A DNA stretch of 64,000 nucleotides from contig NZ_LWTX01000001.1 of the NCBI RefSeq assembly GCF_002094305.1, positions 372,001-436,000 on the forward strand. Direction: 5' to 3'. Under the pieces are notes generated by a model that saw only the letters and a list, made by a program, of their open reading frames with translations, was not told the origin of the DNA and did not search any database. Made by a program: the position numbers and the translations under genes. Source of the stretch: Prescottella equi (GTDB lineage Bacteria; Actinomycetota; Actinomycetes; Mycobacteriales; Mycobacteriaceae). This document shows positions 14,334 to 22,300 of the stretch, one piece after another. The first letter of the stretch is position 1. Every line of letters starts with the position of its first letter.

Positions 14334-15338
14334 ATGGCTGTCTCGCTCGCAGAATCCAAGAACAACGCAGTCCAGGACTACGACCCCGCCGTCATCGACG
14401 AGTTCCGCAAGGAATCCGCCATCCTCGACTCGCTCATCTTCGACGACGTCGTCAACCCCGCGGGCGGTGGCGCCACCCTCGACTACGGCTACCGGCGCCT
14501 CATCACCCAGCCGACCGCCGACTTCCGTGCACTCAACACCGAGTACACGCCGGCGAACGTCACCACCCAGAAGTACTCGACGACCCTCGCCGTCCTCGGT
14601 GGCTCATTCGAGGTGGACCGCGTCATCGCGAAGATCGGCGCCAACGCATCTGGCACCGTCGCCCTGAACATGTCGCAGAAGATCAAGGCGGCCCGCACCA
14701 AGTTCCAGGACGCCATCATCAACGGCGACACCGCAGTCGACGCGAACGGCTTCGACGGACTCGACAAGGCCCTCGTCGGCACCACCACCGAGTTCAACGC
14801 CGGCAAGGTCACCGACTGGACCGACTTCGACACCAACCCGCGGGCCGAGCACAAGGCCCTCGACGCGATCGACGAGTTCCTGTCGCTACTCGACGGTGCC
14901 CCTACCGTCATCCTCGGCAACAGCAAGGCCCTCGCCCGCGTCCGCGCCGCGGTCCGGCGCGCCGGCCAGTACACGAAGGACCCCGTCGAGGGTCTCCTCG
15001 GCCCGGGCGGTCGCCCTGTGGTCCGCGAAACCTACGGCGGCGTTCTCCTGGTCGACCCGGGTGCCAAGGCTGGCAGCAACAACCCGATCGTCCCGGTCGC
15101 TACTCGCACCGTCGCAACGGTGTCGACGACCGGCCTCACCGACCTGTACGCCTACCGCGTCGGCCTCGACGGCTTCCATGGCGTCTCCACGGTCGGCGGC
15201 CAGCTGGTGGAGTCGTGGCTGCCGGACTTCTCCTCGGCTGGTGCGGTGAAGAAGGGCGAGGTCGAACTCGGCCCGGTGGGCGTCGCCCTCAAGTCGACGA
15301 AGGCTGCGGCGGTGTTCCGCAACATCAAGGTCCAGTAG
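14334..15338 (+). CDS. Major capsid protein (HK97 fold)
   Basis: A 334-aa protein right after the scaffold. It lacks the long N-terminal delta domain, fitting a separate scaffold. Features of the HK97 fold are visible: an E-loop-like stretch (DYGYRRLITQPTADFRALN...YTPANVTTQKYSTTLAVLGGSFEVDR), a spine-helix region (KIKAARTKFQDAIINGD), and A-domain strands (PTVILGNSKALARVRAA, YGGVLLVDPG). It forms the icosahedral shell. GGAGCC precedes the ATG. Confidence 0.93.
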   Translation: MAVSLAESKNNAVQDYDPAVIDEFRKESAILDSLIFDDVVNPAGGGATLDYGYRRLITQPTADFRALNTEYTPANVTTQKYSTTLAVLGGSFEVDRVIAKIGANASGTVALNMSQKIKAARTKFQDAIINGDTAVDANGFDGLDKALVGTTTEFNAGKVTDWTDFDTNPRAEHKALDAIDEFLSLLDGAPTVILGNSKALARVRAAVRRAGQYTKDPVEGLLGPGGRPVVRETYGGVLLVDPGAKAGSNNPIVPVATRTVATVSTTGLTDLYAYRVGLDGFHGVSTVGGQLVESWLPDFSSAGAVKKGEVELGPVGVALKSTKAAAVFRNIKVQ

Positions 15339-15382
15339 ACCAACCCGCCCCACCCTCGAACCCACTTGTAGGAGAACACATC

Positions 15383-15787
15383 ATGGCAACAATCAACGCA
15401 CCCGTGAAGGACTTCACCGGCGTCGTCGCCGGCGTCCACTTCGCGGACGGTCAGGCCGAAACCGACAATGAGGCCGCGATCCAGTACTTCGAGCGTCACG
15501 GCTACGGCGTCGACGGCTCGGCGGACGACGCGTCCGAGCGGAAGCCCGCCGGGAACCTCGAGGAGTTCTCGGTGTCGAAGCTGCGCGAGTACGCGAAGGC
15601 GAAGGGCATCGCCCTCGGTGACGCGACGCGCAAGCAGGACATCCTCGCGAAGATCGAGAAGGCGGAGTCGCCCATCGCGCTACAGGAGGGCGCCGACCCG
15701 GCGGCCGCTGCTGCGATCGAGCGCGAGTCCGTCGCCGACCAGATGGACGACGCGGCCGACGAGCCTGCCGAGCCCGCCGAGGACTGA
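15383..15787 (+). CDS. Head protein with a HeH/SAP-like helical domain
   Basis: A 134-aa protein with GTAGGAG before ATG 15383. Residues 62-95 (FSVSKLREYAKAKGIALGDA...KQDILAKIEKA) match the HeH/LEM or Rho-N type helix-extended-helix domain, common in small head proteins after the capsid gene. The last 35 residues are very acidic (DQMDDAADEPAEPAED). Possible roles are head decoration or head-tail joining. Confidence 0.68.
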   Translation: MATINAPVKDFTGVVAGVHFADGQAETDNEAAIQYFERHGYGVDGSADDASERKPAGNLEEFSVSKLREYAKAKGIALGDATRKQDILAKIEKAESPIALQEGADPAAAAAIERESVADQMDDAADEPAEPAED

Positions 15788-15998
15788 CCACTCATGCCCG
15801 CCCCCCGCGCCTGACTACTCCCGGGCGCGGGGCTGGCGGGACCACGACTTGGTGGTTGGTGCGTCCCTACGTGGCTCGGCACAGGACTCATAGGAACCCA
15901 CGTTAAGGCGGGCTGGGCGTTTCGATGCCGAGTACCTTTCGCGCCCTCACGACCGACCTGCGCACCAACCACCAACCCCTCCCGAGGAGGAACCGAAC
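15788..15998 (+). ncRNA. Gene-free, highly structured stretch; candidate RNA element
   Basis: It holds no credible gene. A strong hairpin runs from 15797 to 15840 (15 pairs, 2-nt bulge at 15833-15834). Then a perfect 15-bp inverted repeat, 15849-15863 with 15961-15975, encloses about 97 nt. Inside, ACGTGG 15869-15874 pairs with CCACGT 15898-15903, and CTCGGCA 15875-15881 with TGCCGAG 15926-15932; the two pairings interleave as a pseudoknot. GGGCG/CGCCC (15915-15919, 15942-15946) may add a stem. It ends at CGAGGAGG before ATG 15999. No U tract follows the first hairpin. Confidence 0.55.
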
Positions 15999-16211
15999 AT
16001 GGCGTACGCCCCGACGATCATCCCCCGTTCAGTCATCAAGGGCTGGATGGAGGCTGCCGGAATCCAGTGGGACGACCTGCGGCACATCGACATCGATCCA
16101 CACCGCGTCGAACTCACCTACTTTCGGCGCGACGCGGACGGCCGCCACGTCCTGGCAGGCGACTCCATTGCTACCGAGAAGATCACTGTCGGCATCGGCA
16201 AGGAGGACTGA
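15999..16211 (+). CDS. Small head-region protein (70 aa)
   Basis: ATG 15999 follows CGAGGAGGAACC. The product has a helix (IPRSVIKGWMEAAGIQW), then strands (VELTYFRRDADGRHVLAGD, EKITVGIGK). It overlaps nothing and is followed 2 bp later by the connector gene. A small connector-associated structural role is likely from position. No family is recognised. Confidence 0.6.
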   Translation: MAYAPTIIPRSVIKGWMEAAGIQWDDLRHIDIDPHRVELTYFRRDADGRHVLAGDSIATEKITVGIGKED

Positions 16212-16213
16212 CC

Positions 16214-16624
16214 GTGCTCGTCTTCGCTACCGAGGATCAACTGTCGTCCTGGATGGGCACACCCGGCCCACTGAACGCGGGAGTCCTACTGCGGGAGGCG
16301 TCAATTCTCGTCCGCGACGCGTGTCGGTGCGATGTGTTCGACACGCTGCCGAATGGGCTGCCGGTCGACGACGACAAGCGTGAAGCCCTGCAGGACGCCA
16401 CCTGCGCGCAGGCTGCGGTCTGGGCGGCAACCGGCGACGACCCCCTCAAGGGGCCGGGAGGTCAGGAGCCGCGAATGACCCTGTCGGGCATCGACGGGGC
16501 GCAGGTCTCGTTCGATACGTACCTGACCGCGGGTGATCGGGCGAAGTCGCTTACCGACCTTTGCGCGTCCGCCTACCGGATCCTCCGCAGCGCGGGCCTC
16601 GCATCGTCGGCGGTGCAGTCATGA
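16214..16624 (+). CDS. Head-tail connector (adaptor) protein
   Basis: A 136-aa protein starting GTG 16214. It begins with FATEDQLSSWMG and continues with a helical bundle (NAGVLLREASILVRDACRCDVFDTLP ... REALQDATCAQAAVWAA), the all-helical gp6/gp15 adaptor layout. The C-terminus has SLTDLCASAYRILRSAG. Such proteins form the ring beneath the portal. Position and the following stopper gene support it. Confidence 0.7.
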   Translation: MLVFATEDQLSSWMGTPGPLNAGVLLREASILVRDACRCDVFDTLPNGLPVDDDKREALQDATCAQAAVWAATGDDPLKGPGGQEPRMTLSGIDGAQVSFDTYLTAGDRAKSLTDLCASAYRILRSAGLASSAVQS

Positions 16625-16953
16625 CTGATCCGCTCGAGCATTGGTGGCGCTGGCCGGTGACGGTCGAGCGGCTGGCCGGGTATGGCGCGGACGGCCCGGT
16701 GTTCGATCCGAAGGACACGTCGCTGCGCGGGAAGATCACCAACAAGCGCAAGAAGGTTCTCGCACCGGACGGCGCGGAGGTGATCTCCGAGGCTCGCGTC
16801 TCGATGCCCGCCACCACGCCGCTGATCCCACCCGGGTCACGGGTGACGCTGCCGGACCCGTTCGGTGGGCGCACGGCTGAAGTCCTCGCCGAGCAGCTGC
16901 ATCACGACGGCGCAGGGAAGACCCCGAACTTCTACTCGATCGACCTGACGTAG
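16621..16953 (+). CDS. Head-tail stopper / head closure protein
   Basis: A 110-aa beta-barrel protein in a 4-bp overlap with the adaptor gene. Strands such as WPVTVERLAGYG, RGKITNKRKKVL, SRVTLPDPFGG and FYSIDLT fit the SPP1 gp16-like stopper family. It would close the channel after packaging and bind the tail terminator. The family match is from pattern and gene order. Confidence 0.68.
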   Translation: MTDPLEHWWRWPVTVERLAGYGADGPVFDPKDTSLRGKITNKRKKVLAPDGAEVISEARVSMPATTPLIPPGSRVTLPDPFGGRTAEVLAEQLHHDGAGKTPNFYSIDLT

Positions 16954-16961
16954 GAGGTGTC

Positions 16962-17288
16962 GTGCCCGTCGAGTTCAACTACGGCATCGCGGCAACTGTT
17001 CGCGGCGCCGCCAAGAGCGGCCTCCATGACGCCGCCGAGGTCGTGAAGCAGGAGGCCATCGAACGCTGCCCCAAAGAGACTGGCGCCCTCCGCAACAGCG
17101 CCGGCACCGCATCGGACGGGATGGAAGCGGTCGTCTACTTCGACACCCCGTACGCAGCCAGGCAGCACGAAGAGGTCGGCTGGCATCACGTAGACGGGCA
17201 AGCGAAGTACCTCGAGAACGCCGTCAATGCCACGCAGGCGACGGTGGCTGAGGTTATCGGCGAGGCGATACGGAGGTCCATCGCATGA
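16962..17288 (+). CDS. Minor head-tail connector (HK97 gp10-like)
   Basis: A 108-aa protein starting GTG 16962 behind TAGGAGGTG. CPKETGALRNSAGTA, AARQHEEVGWHHV and AKYLENAVNA are the hallmark segments of the HK97 gp10/DUF-type family placed between stopper and tail terminator in siphoviruses. It is thought to help join head and tail. Confidence is high for the family, less for the exact place in the virion. Confidence 0.78.
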   Translation: MPVEFNYGIAATVRGAAKSGLHDAAEVVKQEAIERCPKETGALRNSAGTASDGMEAVVYFDTPYAARQHEEVGWHHVDGQAKYLENAVNATQATVAEVIGEAIRRSIA

Positions 17289-17734
17289 CCCCCCGCCCAC
17301 CGACGAGTGACGAACTCGAGGCGGCCCTCGCGCAACGCCTTCATGACATGGGCCTCGCTGACTATCAACCCACTGGCGCCTACCCGACGAATCTGACCGT
17401 GCCGGCCGTGTTCTTCGGCTCCATGCCAGACAAGCCGAACGGCGCGGTGTTGATCAACGTCTACAACGACGACCGTGAGCGGGATCCGCACACGCCGATC
17501 TACCTCGTGCAGTTGCGTTTCCGCTCCATCTCCGGCACGCGTCGGGACACGGAGCGGATGGCGAACTGGACCTTCAGCGCCCTCGATGACCGCGTCAACG
17601 AACGCTCCAACAGCCAGTGGGGCGCCATCCGTGTCCTGCACTGTCACCGGCACCTACGCGCCCCCGCCGAGCCGGACATGAACGGCCGCTGGTCCCGCCC
17701 TGATTCCTACACCATCATGACCAACCCGTCCTAG
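17285..17734 (+). CDS. Tail terminator protein
   Basis: A 149-aa alpha/beta protein overlapping the preceding gene by 4 bp. VPAVFFGSMPDKPNGAVLINVYND and YLVQLRFRSISGT... are typical of the lambda gpU / SPP1 gp17-like terminator fold, which caps the tail tube and sets where elongation stops. It lies directly before the major tail protein, as usual. Confidence 0.72.
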   Translation: MTPRPPTSDELEAALAQRLHDMGLADYQPTGAYPTNLTVPAVFFGSMPDKPNGAVLINVYNDDRERDPHTPIYLVQLRFRSISGTRRDTERMANWTFSALDDRVNERSNSQWGAIRVLHCHRHLRAPAEPDMNGRWSRPDSYTIMTNPS

Positions 17735-17742
17735 GAGGACGC

Positions 17743-18480
17743 ATGGCACTCGCATCAACACTCGCCCGCGACTGGATCCTCGAAGTTCGCCCGGTCGGCG
17801 GCAGTACCTGGACTCGCGTCCGTGGCCTGTCCTCGGTCGCGCCGATCTTCGAGGGCGCCGAACAGGACGCCTCGGACATCGACTCTGACGGCTACTCGTC
17901 GCCCATCATCACCGGCCTGTCGTACCGCATCGAAGGGGGCGGCAAGCGTAAGGGTGACAACACCGCCGGCTTTGTCGATGACCCCGGCCAGAACTTCCTG
18001 CGCCGCCAGGGTCGCATCACCGGCGCGGACAACTTCATCGAGGCGCGAATCTACCGCCGCGACGAGCTGCCCGACGCGTACCAGTCGACGAACATCGTGA
18101 AGTGGACCGACACCGCCGCAGGCGATCCGAACGCACTCCAGGAGTTCAGCTTCACTCTCGGCGGCGTCGGTAAGCCGGAGGAGATCGTCAAGCCGCCGAT
18201 CACCGGCGGCAGCGCTAAGACGTTCAATGTGTCGTTCGGCGGCGCGACGGCAGGCAACGCAACCCTGACGTGGAACGGCAAGACGACCGCGAACATCGCA
18301 TCCAGCGCTGCGAACACCGCCGTCGCCTCGGCGCTCGGCGCGCTCGACGACGGCTACGACGCTAGCGATTTCACCGTCACTGGCTCGGCAGGCTCGTACG
18401 TCGTCACCGTCCCGCACGGCACCCTTACCGGATCCGGATCCGGCCTGACCGGCGGCACCCTGACGATCACTCCCGCCTAA
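17743..18480 (+). CDS. Major tail (tube) protein
   Basis: A 245-aa protein. Residues 1-150 carry the tube-protein fold (RDWILEVRPVGGSTWTRVRGLSSVAPIFEG ... EFSFTLGGVGKPEEIV). The C-terminal 80 residues form a separate Ig-like domain, rich in Thr, Ser and Gly (AGNATLTWNGKTTANIAS... TLTGSGSGLTGGTLTITP), which would project from the tail surface. A terminator-like hairpin follows. It is the most abundant tail protein. Confidence 0.88.
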   Translation: MALASTLARDWILEVRPVGGSTWTRVRGLSSVAPIFEGAEQDASDIDSDGYSSPIITGLSYRIEGGGKRKGDNTAGFVDDPGQNFLRRQGRITGADNFIEARIYRRDELPDAYQSTNIVKWTDTAAGDPNALQEFSFTLGGVGKPEEIVKPPITGGSAKTFNVSFGGATAGNATLTWNGKTTANIASSAANTAVASALGALDDGYDASDFTVTGSAGSYVVTVPHGTLTGSGSGLTGGTLTITPA

Positions 18481-18493
18481 CTCACCCACTTCT

Positions 18494-18530
18494 CACTGAG
18501 GCCGTCACTCACGTAGTGGCGGCCTCAGTG
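18494..18530 (+). terminator. Stem-loop after the major tail gene
   Basis: CACTGAGGCCG (18494-18504) pairs perfectly with CGGCCTCAGTG (18520-18530), and CAC/GTG can pair within the loop. The tail after it (GTTCCTG) is only weakly U-rich. Hairpins at this point often lower expression of downstream tail genes relative to the tube protein. It may be a partial terminator or a 3'-end stabiliser. Confidence 0.6.
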
Positions 18531-18552
18531 GTTCCTGCCGCAAGGAGACCCA

Positions 18553-19116
18553 GTGCCGTACAACGATCTTCGGGAGTTCTTCGACCCCGACCTGCACCTG
18601 CCGATCAACGGTAAGACGTACACGATCCACACGCCGAACGCGGCCGACGGCCTGCGGCTGCGGGCGATCTTCGCCGACGACGAGCAGACCCTCACCAACA
18701 CCGACGAGCTCGCCGAGATCGCGAAGCTGTTCGGCGCCGACATCGACGATGACGGCAACCCGACGGGCGGCGTCTGGCAGCAGATGAACGACGACGGCAT
18801 CTCCTGGGGAGAGATCATCCACGCCGGCCGCACTGCCCTCATGCACTACGGCATCAGCGCAGACTTCGGCGCCATCTACTGGCGGACCGGCATGGACGGA
18901 GTCCTGGGAAACCCGCTGCCCCCGAACCCGAACGGGGAGACGGGGGAGAACCCGAGCCAGTCTGCATCTGCGCCGGAGAGTGCGGAGGAGCCCTCACCTG
19001 CCGACCCGGCACCTACGGCCCCGACGACCCCGGCGGCGGCCCATACCTCGAAGCGCACGGCATCCGCGACTGGATCCACGCCGAACCGAAGCAAGCGGCC
19101 CCGCAAGGCGTCGTAG
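18553..19116 (+). CDS. Tail assembly chaperone (gpG-like)
   Basis: A 187-aa protein starting GTG 18553 behind AAGGAGACC. Residues 1-120 are a helical chaperone domain (TYTIHTPNAADGLRLRAIFADDEQTLTNTDELAEIAKLFGA). The tail beyond is low-complexity Pro, Ala, Ser and Thr, the part that is replaced when ribosomes shift frame at the G5 run 18942-18946. Chaperones of this class coat the tape measure during tail assembly. Position between tube and tape measure genes is diagnostic. Confidence 0.85.
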   Translation: MPYNDLREFFDPDLHLPINGKTYTIHTPNAADGLRLRAIFADDEQTLTNTDELAEIAKLFGADIDDDGNPTGGVWQQMNDDGISWGEIIHAGRTALMHYGISADFGAIYWRTGMDGVLGNPLPPNPNGETGENPSQSASAPESAEEPSPADPAPTAPTTPAAAHTSKRTASATGSTPNRSKRPRKAS

Positions 19117-19304
19117 TCGACCTCTCCTGGCGGGCGATCCTGCAGGCCTGGACCGCGGTCGAACTCGACCTCCAAGACCTCGGCATCGACGTCGAGTCGG
19201 GGGTGCTCGAGCAGCGGTCGTGGCGGTGGCTGGCCGTGCGTATCACCGGCTTGATCGCCGACCCGAAATCCCGGCTGAGACTGCGGCTCGCCGAACCCGC
19301 CTAG
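18942..19304 (+). CDS. Tail assembly chaperone extension (gpGT-like, by -1 frameshift)
   Basis: The -1 frame is open from about 18753 to TAG 19302-19304 and has no good start of its own. GGGGGAG at 18942-18948 in gpG frame (acG GGG GAG) offers a slip on the five G's. After it the product reads EPEPVCICAGECGG, then YLEAHGIRDWIHAE, WRAILQAWTAVELDLQDLG and RSWRWLAVRITGLIADPKSR, a well-folded sequence unlike the low-complexity gpG tail. The stop overlaps the tape measure ribosome binding site. Slip site by inspection only. Confidence 0.7.
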   Translation, partial: GGEPEPVCICAGECGGALTCRPGTYGPDDPGGGPYLEAHGIRDWIHAEPKQAAPQGVVVDLSWRAILQAWTAVELDLQDLGIDVESGVLEQRSWRWLAVRITGLIADPKSRLRLRLAEPA

Positions 19305-19313
19305 GAGGCCCCT

Positions 19314-22300
19314 GTGTCCCTGAATGTCGGCACCCTGAAGGCTGTCCTCACCCTCGACGACAGTGAGTTCAACACCCGTATTCAGCGGGTCCCGCAGGCG
19401 TTGACGAGCCTGGACCAGGCTGTTTCGCAGACGGGCGCACGCGTGTCCGGGAAGCTGGGCCAGGCGGGTGAGCAGGGTGGCCGCCAGTTCGGGTCGAAGC
19501 TGTCCTCGGCGGCGACCTCATCGGCGTCGGCTGCGGGCGACAAGGCGGGCCAGGGGTTCGGGCAGCGGTTCTCGTCTTCGCTGTCGTCGGCGGTGTCGAA
19601 CGCGTCGCAGGAACTGCAGTCGAAGCTCGGGGTGTCTCTGCCGACGTCGGCGGCCGCGATCGGTGTGACCGCGGGTGCGGCGCTCGGCGCTGCGATGTTC
19701 AAGGGCTGGAACCGTCTCACCTCGATCGAGAATGCTCAGGCGAAGCTGTCCGGCCTCGGCAACTCCGCCCAGGATGTCGCCGCGATCATGCAGAACGCGA
19801 TGGCAGCTGTGAAGGGCACCGCGTTCGGTATGGACGAGGCCGCCTCCACCGCGGCCGGCGCTGTGGCTGCGGGCATCAAGCCCGGTCAGGATCTGCAGAG
19901 GACCCTCACCCTGGTTGGTGACTCGGCGACTATCGCCGGGATGGGTATGTCCGAGATGGGCGCCATCTGGAACAAGGTCGCCGCCTCGAACAAGATCCAG
20001 GGCGACGTCATCGCCCAGCTCAACGATGCGGGCATCCCGATCGTGCAGCTGCTCGGCAAGGAGCTCGGCAAGACTGCCGAGGAGACGATCAACCTCGCCT
20101 CGAAGGGTGAGATCGGTTTCGAGACCTTCCGTGCCGCAATGGAAAAGGGCCTCGGCGGTGCTGCACAGAAGTCGGGCGAGACCGTCTCGGGCGCGTTCAA
20201 GAACATGGGCGCCGCGGTGTCCCGGTTCGGTGCCCTGCTCGCGCAGCCGGTGTTCGACCGCGCTGGTGGCGTCATGGGCGGCATCACGGAAGGCATCGAC
20301 GGTGCGGGCAAGGCGGTCAAGGCCGCGCAGGGTGCATTCGATTCGATCCCGGCGCCGGTGCAGTCTGCGGTCGCCGTGTTCGCTGCCCTGAAGTTGGCGT
20401 CGATGGCGCTCGGCACGGAGATGGGTCAGAAGCTCACCTCGCCGGTGCGGAACGCGGCGTCGGCGATCGCATCGTCGACTGGGAACATCTCCGGCAATGT
20501 CGGGGCGTGGCGCAACCTGTCGGGCGAGCTGAAGCAGACCGCTCCCGCCTTGAACGCTGTGCAGCGCAACGCGATGGCCCTGTCCACTGGCACGGGCGCG
20601 ATCGGCAAGATGGGCACCGCGTTCATGGATGCGGCAGCGCAGGCCAAGCGGATGCCGAACGTCATGGGAGCGGCGGCGGCGTCGTGGCAAGGTGCGAAGT
20701 CGGCAGCGTCCGGCCTATCGAACGTTCTCGGCGGGCCGCTCGGCATCGGCATCATGGCCGCCACCGCGTTGTGGGTGAAGCACTCGAACGAGGTCGCGAA
20801 GGCGAAGGCGCAGACCGAGCAGATCGGCGCCGCCGTCTCCGACACCGCGACGGTGCTGTCGTCGACAGGCGGCAAGTACAGCGAGGCCGGCCAGCAGGCC
20901 GCCGCAGCGGCCTTGGAAACGATCAAGCTCAAGGACGGCACCACCAGCCTTGGAGAGGCGCTGTCGAGGGCGAACGTCCCGCTCGACCAGGCCGCCAAGG
21001 GCCTCGCCGGGATGGGCGATGCGGCCGAGAAGACACGCGAGCAGCTCAAGGATGCTCACGAGCAGGCCGCTGACCAGATGGGCCTGTGGGATCGAATCAA
21101 GCAGGACTTCTTCGATCTTGACATCCGCACACCCTTCTCGGGGCCGAAGCGCAACGACGAGTATGACACCGAGTACAGCGACGCCCTCGCTGCCTACGAA
21201 AAGGCACAGAAGGCGATCAAGTCGAAGCAGGACGCGATCAAGCGTGAAGCGGAAGCTGGTGGCTTCAAGCTTGAGGTCGCCGTCGACGGCACTGTCGCCC
21301 TAGATGGGATGACAGAGTCGCTCAAGGAATTCGAGTCGAACGCTAAGGGCGCCGCCGCTGGTGTCGACATCCTGACCGGCGCGCTGAACAAGCTGTCGGA
21401 CGACCAGTTCACCGTCCATGATGCGCAGGCGAAGCTCAACGAGTCATTCCGTGAACTCAAGGAACTCTCAGGCACGCTCGGCAATGTCGGCCTCGACGGC
21501 TCCGGACTGATCGACACGAAGACCAAGGAGGGCGCTACTGCCGACAAGGCGGCACGGCAGGCGGCGGAAGGCTACAAGGAGCTTGCTGCGTCACTCTATG
21601 AGTCGGGTCTCCGCGGCCAGGGCCTCACCGATGCGCTGCGTCCGCAGTATGACCAGTTCATCGAGCTGGCGACCGGGATGCTCAAGTCCCGCGAGCAGGC
21701 CGAGATCCTTGCGGCGACCCTCGGCATGTACCCCGACGACATCCAGATCAACCTGGACGTCAAGAACGCCGCGAACACCAAAACGCTGTTGGATTCGATC
21801 GGCGACCAGTTCAAGGGCTTCGACGGCACGACCTCGACGATCACCGTCAAGTCGCTCACCGACGAGGCTAAGACCGCACTCGAGGGCGTCGGCTTCACTG
21901 TCGAGCAGATTCCTGGGACGAAAGAGTTCACGATCGTCCCGAACACCAAGGCGGCGTTCGACGCCCTGGATGGGCTGCGCGGCAAGTATGACGGCATCCC
22001 CGCCGTCAAGCCGATCACCATCGAGACGCCGGGCTACGAGGGTGTCATGGCCGGGCTCGAGCAGCTCGGCATCAAGGTCCACTCGGACAACGAGAAGCAC
22101 ATCGTCATCGACGACAACAGCCCTGAGGTGCGGGCCAGGCTTTCTGAGCTTGGAATACAAACGACGACCCTCCCGAACGGCAAGGTCGTCATCACTGACA
22201 ACAGCGTGGACATCGCTGGAAACATCGACCGCAACCTCAACGGCAAGACGACGACCGGATCGCACACGATCTACGTCAACGAGGTCATGTCCGGCACCGG

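Noticed and set aside
15788-15998. Group I or group II intron, or a tRNA-like element
   Set aside because: No tRNA cloverleaf, no intron catalytic core and no interruption of a gene was found; the flanking genes are complete.
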